52,721 nucleotides of DNA. Source: Leisingera sp. JC1. Its GTDB lineage: Bacteria > Pseudomonadota > Alphaproteobacteria > Rhodobacterales > Rhodobacteraceae. The stretch covers positions 1 to 52,721 of the forward strand of contig NZ_LYUZ01000079.1 in assembly GCF_001679925.1 (NCBI RefSeq), in the 5' to 3' direction. The position numbers and the translations under genes are program-made. Under the pieces are notes generated by a model. The model saw only the letters and a program-made list of their open reading frames with translations, was not told the DNA's origin and made no database searches. This document shows, in pieces, positions 15,550 through 25,423 of the stretch (within the stretch, counting starts at the first letter, position 1; every line of letters starts with the position of its first letter).

Positions 15550-16668
15550 TCAGAACCGCCAGCGGGCCCCCAGAACCAAGGTTGTCAGATCCTGGTAGGT
15601 CGCGGCGTTGTCCTCATACTCATACTCCTGATAAGTCAGGTAGATGTCGGTATTGATGCTGTCGACCTTCTGCACCGCGCCGATGCCCCAGCCCTTGGTG
15701 CTGGAGCCGGTAACGTTGAAGTCCTCGCCATCGTAGTAATGCACGCCGAGCCCGGTCTGGCCCCAAGGCAGCCAGTTGTCGGTCTCATAGCCGATCTTGG
15801 CATAGTAATAGCTGGGATCACTGGAACCCGCCGCATCATCATCCCGGCTGCCGCCCGCTACGGTGAAGCTGATGCCGCTGTCCAGCAGCACCGAGGCTGA
15901 GCCGATCACATCCGAGCGTTCAGCCCCGGCATCGTCACGCACCTGATAGGCCAGCGACGCCGCGAAGTTGGTGGAGCCGAATTCCTGCCCGTAGCGCAGA
16001 CCGATATCGTAGTAATCGGCATCATCCCCTGACGACAGGATGTTCTGCCCCCAGGCGATACCGGCAGTAAACCCGTTCAGATCCGGGGTGTCATAGCGGA
16101 TCCGGCCGCGGCGGGAGCCGTCGAGGTTGTCAAACGCGCCGCCCAGCGACGGGCCGCTGAGCGTGCCGGCAGTATCCCGGAACAGGAAGCCCGCGTTGGG
16201 ATCGACCGTGTAGGAATAAAGCGCGGTGCCGACATAGGACAGGTCGGTCTCCGCGGCGCCATCCGCCACCATGCTGCCCTGCCCTGTTGACAGCTTGCCC
16301 CAATTGCCTTCCAGCCAGAAGTCCACATGGCGCAGGTCGGCACGGGTCCAGCCGCTGTAGTCGGAGCCGAACTGATTCACTTCGGTCGAGTTCGGGAAGC
16401 CCAGCCCGGTTTCAAACCGGAACCCGAACGTATTGGCCCCGAAAGGCTGTATCAGGCGCAGTCCGACCCGGGAGCGGGACAAATCGTTGTCGAGCAGGTT
16501 GGTTTCGGTCTGCTGGCCGTCATCGACGGAGATGATGGCCGGATTGAACTGGCCGTAGATTTCGACATAGCCGCCGGAATTATTGTCATACCGCAGTTCG
16601 GCTGACACCGGGGCCGCAATGGCACACACCCCCGCAGCCGCAGTGGAGATTTGCAGAAGACGTTTCAT
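15550..16668 (-). CDS. Outer membrane porin (paralogue 2)
   Basis: This porin also has 372 residues, with a signal peptide ending APVSA-ELRY and terminal GARWRF. It shares YGQFNPA, LRHVDF, GQGSM, LDGSRRGRIRYDTPDL, YYDGEDF and the final YQDLTTLVLGARW pattern with its neighbour, so the two arose by tandem duplication and have diverged. The chosen ATG (MKRLLQ) lies 6 bp after GGGGG; an in-frame ATG two codons earlier abuts that site. The 363-bp gap and a terminator suggest separate transcription from the first porin. Confidence 0.9.
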   Translation of the reverse strand: MKRLLQISTAAAGVCAIAAPVSAELRYDNNSGGYVEIYGQFNPAIISVDDGQQTETNLLDNDLSRSRVGLRLIQPFGANTFGFRFETGLGFPNSTEVNQFGSDYSGWTRADLRHVDFWLEGNWGKLSTGQGSMVADGAAETDLSYVGTALYSYTVDPNAGFLFRDTAGTLSGPSLGGAFDNLDGSRRGRIRYDTPDLNGFTAGIAWGQNILSSGDDADYYDIGLRYGQEFGSTNFAASLAYQVRDDAGAERSDVIGSASVLLDSGISFTVAGGSRDDDAAGSSDPSYYYAKIGYETDNWLPWGQTGLGVHYYDGEDFNVTGSSTKGWGIGAVQKVDSINTDIYLTYQEYEYEDNAATYQDLTTLVLGARWRF

Positions 16669-16846
16669 GGCCATCCCCCTTTTCAACAATGTACTGGTAA
16701 ACGCTTGGGCCGGCCGCTGGCTGCAGGCCGGTCAGGGTCCAGTATAGCATACGGGAGGCGGGGACCGGGCAAATTATCGAACCGGACCGCCGGACCAGCC
16801 ATCAGCCGCCGCACATGCACGACTGCGTCCTGTTGATTTCAGTGAA

Positions 16847-16930
16847 TGGTGCGGGTGAAGGGACTCGAACCCCCACGCCAAAGGCGCCAGAACCTAAATC
16901 TGGTGCGTCTACCAATTCCGCCACACCCGC
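16847..16930 (-). tRNA. tRNA-Leu (anticodon UAG)
   Basis: On the minus strand the acceptor stem GCGGGTG pairs with CACCCGC, followed by discriminator A and an encoded CCA. The anticodon stem CCAGA/TCTGG encloses loop TTTAGGT, giving anticodon TAG. The long variable arm (CGCCTTTGGCG) is typical of class II leucine tRNA, and the T loop GGTTCGAGTCC is standard. Confidence 0.96.
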
Positions 16931-17151
16931 ACTGTGCGCCGGGGCAAGCCCGCCGCGTGACGCGCTGAATAGCAAAGCTTGGCGGCGGATGCGAGGGGAA
17001 ATCGTGCCCGAATTGCCAATGTGCAAAACGGCAACAATCGGTGCGGAATATCGCAACAATAGGCGGGTTTTCGCGCAAAAAGGCTGGGCGCGGAATCCGC
17101 TTGTGCGGTAGTTTGGGAAAAAAGTCTGAGGCAGACAAAGCGAGCAACAAT

Positions 17152-17679
17152 ATGAAACCGTTTGGAAATGCGGCCCTGCGCGCGCAAATGGCGATGCGCG
17201 TCCAGGCACAGCCCCGGCGGCTGTTTCAAGGCAGCCAGAATATCAGCCTCTTGCGCGGCACCATCGTGCTGACCCGCGAGGGAGAGCGTGCGGCGGAAGA
17301 AATCAAGGTCGGCGACAGCCTGATCACCCGCACGCAAGGAATGGCGCAGGTAGAGGACGTCCGCACCCGCCGTGCAATGCTGCAGGCGGTGTGCATTGCC
17401 GCAGGCTCCCTGGGAGACATGCGCGCTGACAGCGATCTTGTGGTTCCGTGGGACCAGCGCATCCTGGTGCGCGACTGGCGTGCCAAAGCGATGTTCGGCC
17501 AGCCGCAGGCGGTGGTGCCGGCCTATGAGCTGGTGGACGGCGAGTTCATCCGCGATCTCGGCCTGCAGATGATGGATCTGACGGTGCTGGAGTTCTCCCG
17601 CCCGCATGTGATCTATGCAGGCGGGCTGGAACTGGCAGCCGCGGCCGCGCCGCAACAGGACCTGCGACCGGCGGCCTGA
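17152..17679 (+). CDS. Hint-domain protein without canonical catalytic residues
   Basis: The 175-residue protein matches the Hedgehog/intein (Hint_2) family seen in Rhodobacteraceae: GTIVLTREGERAAEEIKVGD (36-55), LVVPWDQRILVRDW (96-109), VPAYELVDG (122-130) and HVIYAGGLE (152-160). By hand alignment the usual Cys nucleophile position is Ser32, and the His of the SPQHRVL motif is Gln102. Self-cleavage is therefore doubtful, although Ser can act as nucleophile in some inteins. No secreted repeat region is attached. The ribosome binding site is weak. It is convergent with the next gene, with only 3 bp between stops. Confidence 0.75.
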   Translation: MKPFGNAALRAQMAMRVQAQPRRLFQGSQNISLLRGTIVLTREGERAAEEIKVGDSLITRTQGMAQVEDVRTRRAMLQAVCIAAGSLGDMRADSDLVVPWDQRILVRDWRAKAMFGQPQAVVPAYELVDGEFIRDLGLQMMDLTVLEFSRPHVIYAGGLELAAAAAPQQDLRPAA

Positions 17680-17682
17680 GCC

Positions 17683-19377
17683 TTAGAGGCCCAGTTTACG
17701 GAACACCGCGGGGATCTGCTCTGGCAGGTCCTCGGCAATCAGGCCGGGGCCGAACTCCAGCGCGCATTCGACGTGGATGTATGCAGCGGTTTCAGCCGCC
17801 CGCATCGGGGCGAACCCGCGCGCCATCAGGCCGGTAATGAAGCCAGCCAGCACATCGCCCGATCCTGCGGTAGCGAGCCAGGGCGCGGAGCGCTCGTAGT
17901 GGGCGGAATTGACCGAACAGCGCCCGTCCGGCGCGGCGATCACCGTATCCGGCCCCTTGAACAGCACCACGCAGCCCGCACGTTTGGCGGCCTCGCGGGT
18001 GGCGTCCACCTTGGAATAGGCGGGGCCGGTTGTTGCGGGCGCGTTCAGTTTTTCTGCCAGGTCCGGGAACAGCTTGGCAAATTCACCGCCATGCGGGGTG
18101 AGCACGCAGTTTTCGTGCAGCAGGTCGAACAGCGCCTCCGGCTTCAGCTCAAACCTTGTGAGCGCATCGGCATCCAGCAAGGTGGCGCGGTTTTCCTTCA
18201 GGACCGCCATAACCACTGCCTGGGTGTCGGCGCCGCGCCCCAGGCCCGGGCCGAGGCAGACCGCGTTGAAACGTCTGTCCTCCAGCAATTCACTGACCCC
18301 ATGCGCCCCGTCAATCTGCTGCAGCATGATGGCGGTCAGGTTGGCAGCGTTCTCAAACATTGCCGAGCGCGGCGAGCCGATGGTGACCAGCCCGGCCCCG
18401 ATCCGCAAGGCGCCGCGGGCGGCCAGCCGGGCGGCGCCGGTCTTGCCATGGCCGCCGGAGAGGACAAGGGCGTGGCCATGGGAGTATTTGTGGCCTTTTG
18501 AGGATGCCTTTTTGCATCGAACGGAATCAAATCGAGAGATCCAAGGCTTCCGACGATCTTCGACTAATGGACACTCTCCCAGCAGAATTGAATGAGGCAG
18601 TCGCAATGACCGAGGAGGCGTGCCGGGTATAGTTTCTTTCAGCACTCGCCATTGTTCCAACCCAATGTCTTTAACAACAACATGGCCGCACACAGACGGG
18701 CCTTCATTTACAAAATGACCGAACTTTGGGCTGTCGAACGTAACTGTCAGGGCTGCAAATCTGTCTTGAAACGGCTTACGACCTCGAGGTTCCTGCCCCT
18801 GTTGGTCAAAGATCGGATGGCTGAGGCTGAGCGGCGCTTCCTCAAGAACAGTTCCGCTATCCAAGCAGAGGCCGGACGGGGCATCTATGGCGACAACGCT
18901 ATCACTGTAATCATCACCGTTGCGCCCCGACATATGGGAAGCAACATTAAGGGCTTCACCCTCTAACGGGCGAGATAGCCCGGCCCCGAACAGGGCATCA
19001 ATATACAAGCAGTAAGGCTCCTTTCGGAACGCTCTTTCGGTGAGCACCTCGACCTGGTTGTCAGCCAGCCAAATCTCATAATTGGTGCGCGCATCAGCTG
19101 GCAGCTTATCTGGATCACCGTACAAGAAGACCTTCACAGTCCAGCCTTTGCCAGCAAGCAACCGAGCCACGACAAATCCGTCTCCACCATTGTTGCCCGG
19201 GCCACACAACACCGCGACGCTCTGGGGCGCTGTTTTATACTCCGGCCATTCCTCGAAGATGGCCTCAACCACCCCCTGCCCGGCCCGCTCCATCAGCTCC
19301 AGCCCGGTCACTTCGCCGGATGCAATGGCGGCCTGTTCGATGGCCCGCATCTGGGCTGCGGTCAGCAGTTCGGTCAT
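17683..19377 (-). CDS. nnrD: Bifunctional NAD(P)HX epimerase/dehydratase
   Basis: The 564-residue protein repairs damaged hydrated NAD(P)H. The N-terminal epimerase domain (YjeF_N) has GPGNNGGDGF (59-68) and D128 in IDALFGAG. The C-terminal ADP-dependent dehydratase domain has HGHALVLSGGHGKTG, LTPHGGEF and TAGSGDVLAG. It faces glnB across a divergent region. Codons from about residue 43 to 296 come from a stretch of about 54% GC, while both ends exceed 70%. The interdomain part carries unusual extra sequence (for example HPIFDQQGQEPRGRKPFQ). All key motifs are intact, so the enzyme is probably functional. Confidence 0.93.
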   Translation of the reverse strand: MTELLTAAQMRAIEQAAIASGEVTGLELMERAGQGVVEAIFEEWPEYKTAPQSVAVLCGPGNNGGDGFVVARLLAGKGWTVKVFLYGDPDKLPADARTNYEIWLADNQVEVLTERAFRKEPYCLYIDALFGAGLSRPLEGEALNVASHMSGRNGDDYSDSVVAIDAPSGLCLDSGTVLEEAPLSLSHPIFDQQGQEPRGRKPFQDRFAALTVTFDSPKFGHFVNEGPSVCGHVVVKDIGLEQWRVLKETIPGTPPRSLRLPHSILLGECPLVEDRRKPWISRFDSVRCKKASSKGHKYSHGHALVLSGGHGKTGAARLAARGALRIGAGLVTIGSPRSAMFENAANLTAIMLQQIDGAHGVSELLEDRRFNAVCLGPGLGRGADTQAVVMAVLKENRATLLDADALTRFELKPEALFDLLHENCVLTPHGGEFAKLFPDLAEKLNAPATTGPAYSKVDATREAAKRAGCVVLFKGPDTVIAAPDGRCSVNSAHYERSAPWLATAGSGDVLAGFITGLMARGFAPMRAAETAAYIHVECALEFGPGLIAEDLPEQIPAVFRKLGL

Positions 19378-19510
19378 GGTTCGCCCTTCCCCGATTCAAT
19401 TCTGCGCATTTTTTGGACGCAGTGCTTAATTTTTAGGCAGCTACGATCAAATTCTGCCCACAATTGCCGCAGCTGCACAGGCGCGCATTGCTGCCTTCAT
19501 TTAGAAGTGA

Positions 19511-19885
<375 letters not shown>

Positions 19886-19932
19886 ACGAATTCAACGAAT
19901 ATCCTGACATCTAAATCAAAAGGACCGAGGGA

Positions 19933-21339
19933 ATGAGCGCAGACGCAGTTCTCAAGCAACTCAAAGACGAAGACGTCGCCTATGTCGACATCCGCTTCAC
20001 CGACGTGCGCGGCAAGCTGCAGCACGTGACCGTCGATGTGGACCTGGTTGACGAAGACTTCCTGGAAGAAGGCTTCATGTTCGACGGCTCCTCGATCGCC
20101 GGCTGGAAGTCGATCGAAAACTCCGACATGAAACTGATGCCGGACACCACCTCGGCCTATATCGACCCGTTCTACGCCGAGAAGACTCTCTGCATCCACT
20201 GCTCCATCGTTGAGCCCGACACCGGCGAAAGCTACGAGCGCGACCCGCGCGGCACTGCCCAGAAGGCCGAAGCCTACCTGAAGTCCTCCGGCATTGGCGA
20301 CGTGGCCTACATGGGCCCGGAAGCAGAGTTCTTCCTGTTCGACGACGTGCGTTTCTCCAACACCATCAACAAGGTGTCCTATGAGGTTGACGCAACCGAC
20401 GGCTCCTGGAACACCGACGCCGAGTTCGAAATGGGCAACATGGGCCACCGCCCGGGCCTGAAGGGCGGCTACTTCCCGGTGAACCCGACCGACGAAGCGC
20501 AGGACCTGCGTTCGGAAATGCTGTCCACCATGAAGCGTCTGGGCATGAAGGTCGACAAGCACCACCACGAGGTTGCGTCCTGCCAGCACGAGCTGGGCCT
20601 GATCTTCGACAGCCTGACCAAACAGGCGGACGAGCTGCAGAAGTACAAATACGTGATCCACAACGTGGCGCACGCCTATGGCAAGTCGGCGACCTTCATG
20701 CCGAAGCCGATCTATGGCGACAACGGTTCCGGCATGCACGTGAACATGTCGATCTGGAAAGACGGCAAGCCGCTGTTTGCCGGCGACAAATACGCCGACC
20801 TCAGCCAGGAAGCGCTGTACTTCATCGGCGGCGTCCTGAAGCATGCCAAAACCCTGAACGCCTTCACCAACCCGGGCACCAACTCCTACAAGCGCCTGAT
20901 CCCGGGTTTTGAAGCCCCGGTCCTGCGCGCTTACTCCGCCCGCAACCGCTCCGGCTGCGTCCGTATTCCGTGGACCGAAAGCCCGAAAGCCAAGCGCGTC
21001 GAGGCTCGCTTCCCCGATCCGAGCGCAAACCCCTACCTGTGCTTTGCCGCGCTGCTGATGGCCGGCCTGGACGGCATCAAGAACAAGATCGATCCGGGCG
21101 AAGCCATGGACAAGAACCTGTACGACCTGCCCGCCGAAGAGCTGGAAGGCATCCCGACCGTCTGCGGCTCGCTGCGCGAAGCACTGGACGCGCTGGCCGC
21201 CGACCACGACTTCCTGCTGCAGGGCGATGTGTTCACCAAGGACCAGATCGACGGCTACATCGAGCTGAAGATGGAAGAGGTCCACAAGTACGAGCACACC
21301 CCGCACCCGGTGGAATTCGGTATGTACTACAGCTGCTAA
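19933..21339 (+). CDS. glnA: Glutamine synthetase type I
   Basis: The 468-residue enzyme condenses ammonium and glutamate using ATP. It has the type I beta features: [11 protein letters not shown] near the N-terminus, the ATP-binding segment [20 protein letters not shown], and Y397 in NLYDLPAEE as the adenylylation site. It is directly downstream of glnB, the classic PII-GS operon. A terminator follows 20 bp after the stop. Confidence 0.99.
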   Translation: MSADAVLKQLKDEDVAYVDIRFTDVRGKLQHVTVDVDLVDEDFLEEGFMFDGSSIAGWKSIENSDMKLMPDTTSAYIDPFYAEKTLCIHCSIVEPDTGESYERDPRGTAQKAEAYLKSSGIGDVAYMGPEAEFFLFDDVRFSNTINKVSYEVDATDGSWNTDAEFEMGNMGHRPGLKGGYFPVNPTDEAQDLRSEMLSTMKRLGMKVDKHHHEVASCQHELGLIFDSLTKQADELQKYKYVIHNVAHAYGKSATFMPKPIYGDNGSGMHVNMSIWKDGKPLFAGDKYADLSQEALYFIGGVLKHAKTLNAFTNPGTNSYKRLIPGFEAPVLRAYSARNRSGCVRIPWTESPKAKRVEARFPDPSANPYLCFAALLMAGLDGIKNKIDPGEAMDKNLYDLPAEELEGIPTVCGSLREALDALAADHDFLLQGDVFTKDQIDGYIELKMEEVHKYEHTPHPVEFGMYYSC

Positions 21340-21358
21340 GCTGAAAGACCAGACACGG

Positions 21359-21390
21359 AAAGGCGTCCCTCGGGGCGCCTTTTGCTTTTG
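21359..21390 (+). terminator. glnBA terminator
   Basis: A stem AAAGGCGTCCC/GGGGCGCCTTT (one wobble) is followed by TGCTTTT. The bases just before it, AGACACGGAAA, are the same as those before the rplI terminator. Confidence 0.85.
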
Positions 21391-21456
21391 AGAGGCCGTT
21401 GCATAACGGCATGGCACCGCTTGATTTCCGAGCGGGCATCACCCATTGCTGGCGGC

Positions 21457-23205
21457 ATGAGCTTGCAATCCGACATCCAGACCGCCCTTACCCTGACCCG
21501 TCAGGGCAATCACAAAGCCGCGTTGAAAGCGGCCAAATCGGCGATGAAGAAGCACAAGGGCCATCCGCTGTTTCCGAACCTCGCAGCGGTGGCGCTTTGC
21601 GCGGCAGGCAAGGAGCGCGAGGCCATTCCTCTCTACCGCAAGGCGCTGGAGCTTGACCCGTCCTTTCACGACGCGCGGCGCAACCTCGGGCTGGCGCTGA
21701 CGGCAACAGGCCAGACAGCAAAGGCCGAAACCGTGCTGGCCAAAGCAGTTCAGCAGCAGCCGCAGGACGTCAGCAGCTGGCTGGCGCTCGCTTCGGCACG
21801 CCGGAGCCTGCAGAAGTTCACCGGAGCCCGCACCGCTGCAGCGGAGGCTGTGCGGCTGGCGCCGCAGAATTTGCAGGCTGTCAGACTGCTGGCCGAGGCC
21901 GAGGAGGACCTGGGGGAAATCAATGCGGCTCTTTCCGGATACCGCAGTGCCTTGGAACTGGCGCCCGGCGACATCTGCCTTCGCCACTGCATTGCCGACC
22001 TTCTGATTTATCAGCTGCAAACCGATGAGGCGCTGCAAGTCCTGCAGCAGGCCCGGTCGATTGACCCGGACAATACGCAAACGCTTTCGAGGATCGGATC
22101 GCTGCTGGACTCAAGCGGTCTGCGGGACGATGCCTGCGCCGTTTACAAGGAAATTCTGAAATCCGATCCAGGCTATGCAAACGCATTGCTGCAATTGTCC
22201 CTGGCGCTTCCTGCGGATCAGGTGGCTGAGACACAGGAAACGGCGGAAGCGGTTCTGAAAAAAACGCCGCCCAAAACGCTGGATCGGGCGTCCCTGGAGT
22301 TTGCGGCTGCTCATTTTGCGCGACGGGCCGGAGACCTGCAGAAAGCCCAAGACCTGTACAGATGCGGAAACAAAACCGTTGCGCAGCTGCTGCCCTATGA
22401 CCGGCGGCAGCAAACTCAGCTGAGCCAGGAAGCCCTGTCCCGGTTTCCTGAAACAGCGGTGCTGCAGACCAAAACAGCGCAAGAGCCTTGTCCGATCTAC
22501 ATCATTGGAATGCCGCGCTCCGGCACGACGCTGACGGAGGCAGTGCTTGGCGCGCACCCGGCGGTCATTGCTGCAGGCGAGCGGCGCATTGATGAACGGA
22601 TGGTTGCCGCGCTGCAATCGGGCGCAGCGTTTGGCGCGGAAGAGGTGAAGGAAATGTACCGCGTCACCCGAGAGAACCTGCCGCCAATGCCGGAAGGCAC
22701 CCGCGCCTATGTTGACAAGATGCCTGAGAACTTCCGGTTCTTGGGCTTCCTGCTGCAGGCCAATCCGCAGGCCAAGGTGATCCATTTACGACGGGACCCG
22801 CGCGACACCGCACTGTCGCAGTGGCAGACGCTGTTTGCCGGCGGCGCGCTTCCCTACACTTACGATCTGCGGGCGATGGCACACCGCTTCAACCTGTACG
22901 CAGAGCTGATGGCACATTGGCACCGCGTTCTGCCGGGGCGTATCCTTGACCTGCGGTATGAAGATCTGGTTGCGGACATTCAGAGCGGAAGCCGCCTGAT
23001 TGCAAGCCATTGCTGGCTGGACTGGGTGCCGGAGATGGCCGAGCCGCACCGCCACACCGGCCAGGTACTGACTGCCAGCCTGCACCAGGTTCGCGAGCCT
23101 GTGCACGCGCGGTCCGTCCGCAAGTGGGAACAGCATCTGGAGACGCTTGCACCCTTTATTAGCGAGCTGAACCCGGAGCTCTGGCCAGAGCTCCGGGAAG
23201 GCTGA
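21457..23205 (+). CDS. TPR-repeat sulfotransferase family protein
   Basis: The 582-residue protein has about eight tetratricopeptide repeats in its N-terminal half (roughly 15-300) and a sulfotransferase domain in the rest. The PAPS 5'-phosphosulfate loop GMPRSGTT is at 351-358, and the 3'-phosphate motif is VIHLRRDPRDTALSQW. It would transfer sulfate from PAPS to an unknown acceptor, perhaps a peptide or glycan held by the repeats. The ATG at MSLQSD lacks a strong ribosome binding site. The last codons form a perfect 26-bp DNA palindrome. Confidence 0.88.
   Translation: MSLQSDIQTALTLTRQGNHKAALKAAKSAMKKHKGHPLFPNLAAVALCAAGKEREAIPLYRKALELDPSFHDARRNLGLALTATGQTAKAETVLAKAVQQQPQDVSSWLALASARRSLQKFTGARTAAAEAVRLAPQNLQAVRLLAEAEEDLGEINAALSGYRSALELAPGDICLRHCIADLLIYQLQTDEALQVLQQARSIDPDNTQTLSRIGSLLDSSGLRDDACAVYKEILKSDPGYANALLQLSLALPADQVAETQETAEAVLKKTPPKTLDRASLEFAAAHFARRAGDLQKAQDLYRCGNKTVAQLLPYDRRQQTQLSQEALSRFPETAVLQTKTAQEPCPIYIIGMPRSGTTLTEAVLGAHPAVIAAGERRIDERMVAALQSGAAFGAEEVKEMYRVTRENLPPMPEGTRAYVDKMPENFRFLGFLLQANPQAKVIHLRRDPRDTALSQWQTLFAGGALPYTYDLRAMAHRFNLYAELMAHWHRVLPGRILDLRYEDLVADIQSGSRLIASHCWLDWVPEMAEPHRHTGQVLTASLHQVREPVHARSVRKWEQHLETLAPFISELNPELWPELREG
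23172..23197 (+). repeat. Perfect 26-bp palindrome at 3' end of the sulfotransferase gene
   Basis: CCCGGAGCTCTGG is followed directly by its reverse complement. It encodes most of NPELWPELREG, just before the stop. It could form a strong RNA hairpin overlapping the gene end, but no T tract follows. Confidence 0.8.
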
Positions 23206-23288
23206 CGCACAAAAAAGCAGAGGGTCTTTGCCTTTCACGGCCAAGGTGGTATTGGCGCAGGCTCCTTTCCTGCTTCCGGAGCTTTTCC

Positions 23289-24536
23289 ATGACCACCCCC
23301 AACACCCTTGGAATCGACTTCGGCACCTCCAATTCCGCCGCCGGCATTGCAGTTGCAGGCCGCCCTTGGCTGGTGGAGATGGAGCCGGGCGAACAGACAT
23401 TGCCCACTGCGGTGTTCTTTGAGGAGGGCAGCCGCACCATGCGGATCGGCCACAGTGCCACGCGGGCGCTTATCAATGGGGATGAGGGGCGGTTCATGCG
23501 GGCGCTGAAGAGCCTGCTGGGCACGCCGCTCTTGCAGGAGGAACGGCGGCTGGGCGGCGAGCGGATCAGCTTTGCCACTCTCATTGCGCGGTTCCTGGCG
23601 GAGATGAAACGGCGGGCCGAAGCAGCGACGCATATGGAGTTTACCCATGCTCTGTCTGGACGGCCGGTGCGGTTCCATTCCAAGGATGAGGGACGCAACG
23701 TACAGGCAGAGGCCGACCTCCGCGCCTGTTACCTGGAGGCGGGATTTCAGGATGTGCTGTTCATGTATGAACCCGAGGCCGCCCTGCGCGCCGCCGCGCC
23801 GGCGCCGGGCCTGGGGCTGATTGTCGATATCGGCGGCGGCACTTCGGACTTTACCGCCTTTGAGCAGGACGCGGAGGGGGCAACCCGTATCCTGGCCTCA
23901 CATGGCGTCCGGCTGGGCGGCACCGATTTCGACCGGCAGCTGAGCATCCGCCACGTGATGCCGCTCTTGGGCCAGGGCAGCCAGATCCGCAACGCATTCG
24001 GCGGCGGCACCCTGCCCGCGCCGAACCGGCTGTTCAACGATCTGGCAACCTGGCAGATGATCCCCTTTCTCTATGCCCCGGAGAGCCGCCGGGCAGCGAA
24101 GGATCTGGCCGCCAATGCGGTGGAGCCGGAGAAACTTGCGCGGCTGGTCGCAGTACTGGAGGACGAACTTGGCCATGAGCTGGCCTTTGCGGTGGAACAC
24201 GGCAAGATCCGCGCCAATGGCACCGGTGCCCAAGCACTCATCGATCTGAAACTGCTGGAGCGCGGCCTGTCGGTGCCGCTGGATGCCGCCGGCATGACGC
24301 AGACGCTGGCGGAGCAGACCGCGTCCATTGGCGCCTGCGCGGCCGACACACTGGCGCAGGCGGGAATTGCGCCCGGCAAGGTGGAGCGTGTCGTTCTGGT
24401 CGGCGGCTCTTCGCTGCTGTCCGCTGTGCAGGCGGAAATGCGCGACTTGTGCCCAAATGCCCGGCTCGAAACGGGAAATGCCATGACCGCGGTTGCTGAC
24501 GGGCTGGCGCTGGCTGCCGGCAGCGCATTTGCCTGA
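23289..24536 (+). CDS. Hsp70-family ATPase without substrate-binding domain (YegD-like)
   Basis: The 415-residue protein has the actin/Hsp70 nucleotide-binding motifs: phosphate 1 GIDFGTSNSAAG (8-19), phosphate 2 IVDIGGGTSDFT, the connecting LGGTDFDRQL, and the adenosine motif VVLVGGSS. It ends shortly after the ATPase fold, so the peptide-binding domain of DnaK is missing, as in YegD. Clients are unknown. No DnaJ or GrpE gene is nearby. The ATG is preceded by CCGGAG. Confidence 0.88.
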   Translation: MTTPNTLGIDFGTSNSAAGIAVAGRPWLVEMEPGEQTLPTAVFFEEGSRTMRIGHSATRALINGDEGRFMRALKSLLGTPLLQEERRLGGERISFATLIARFLAEMKRRAEAATHMEFTHALSGRPVRFHSKDEGRNVQAEADLRACYLEAGFQDVLFMYEPEAALRAAAPAPGLGLIVDIGGGTSDFTAFEQDAEGATRILASHGVRLGGTDFDRQLSIRHVMPLLGQGSQIRNAFGGGTLPAPNRLFNDLATWQMIPFLYAPESRRAAKDLAANAVEPEKLARLVAVLEDELGHELAFAVEHGKIRANGTGAQALIDLKLLERGLSVPLDAAGMTQTLAEQTASIGACAADTLAQAGIAPGKVERVVLVGGSSLLSAVQAEMRDLCPNARLETGNAMTAVADGLALAAGSAFA

Positions 24537-24628
24537 GGAAATGGGAAGCAATGATGGCTTTTCCCGTTAGACTCGGGCCGCCAGCGCGTTAGGCTGCAAG
24601 TCACGAGTCACATTTGAGAGTTTTCTTC

Positions 24629-25423
24629 ATGCGCCGGCTGATTGCCCCTGCCCTGATTTCCGCCCTGCTTGCTTCCCCTGCCCTCGCCGCGACCTGCGGC
24701 AATACCTCCGCCGGGTTTGATGCCTGGAAACAGGAATTCCAGCGCGAGGCCAAGCGCGCAGGCGTGCGCAAGGCGGGGCTTCAGGCGCTGGCTAATGCGC
24801 AATACGCCCGCCGCACTATCGCTGCCGACCGCAACCAGAAGAGCTTCAAATACTCGCTGGAGAAGTTCATGCAGATCCGCGGCTCTGCCACCATCGTGGC
24901 CCAGGGCCGCAAGCGCAAGGCGCGCAACCCGGATTTCTATGCCGCGCTGGAGCGCAAATACGGCGTGCCAGCAGGTGTGCTGATTGCGATTCATGGGATG
25001 GAAACAGCCTTTGGCAACTACATGGGAGACAGCCAGGTTGTCTCCGCCATCGTCACGCTGACCTATGACTGCCGCCGCTCGGATTTCTTCCGGCCGCACG
25101 CATTGGGGGCGCTGAAGCTGGTGGACCAGGGCGCTATCACACCTGCAACCCTGGGCGCCAAGCACGGCGAACTTGGCCACACCCAGTTCCTTCCCGGCAA
25201 CGCGTTGGAATATGGCGTCGACTGGGACGGCAATGGACGGGTCGATTTCTATAACATGGGCGATGCCTTGGCCTCCACCGCCAATTACTTGCGCCAGAAA
25301 GGCTGGAAGCCAGGAAGGGGTTACCAGCAGGGAGAGCCGAATTACCGTGTGCTGAAGGAATGGAACGCCGCCACCGTATACCAGCAGTCGCTGGCAATCA
25401 TGGGGCGCCAGATCGACGGCTGA
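24629..25423 (+). CDS. Lytic murein transglycosylase, MltB type
   Basis: The 264-residue protein has a signal peptide (ASPALA-ATC) and a GH103-like catalytic domain with E125 in IHGMETAFGNYMG, then GHTQFLPGNALEYGVDWDG and the final ASTANYLRQKGW typical of MltB. It cleaves peptidoglycan in the periplasm. There is no lipobox in front of the mature domain and no C-terminal binding domain. A terminator follows. Confidence 0.93.
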   Translation: MRRLIAPALISALLASPALAATCGNTSAGFDAWKQEFQREAKRAGVRKAGLQALANAQYARRTIAADRNQKSFKYSLEKFMQIRGSATIVAQGRKRKARNPDFYAALERKYGVPAGVLIAIHGMETAFGNYMGDSQVVSAIVTLTYDCRRSDFFRPHALGALKLVDQGAITPATLGAKHGELGHTQFLPGNALEYGVDWDGNGRVDFYNMGDALASTANYLRQKGWKPGRGYQQGEPNYRVLKEWNAATVYQQSLAIMGRQIDG

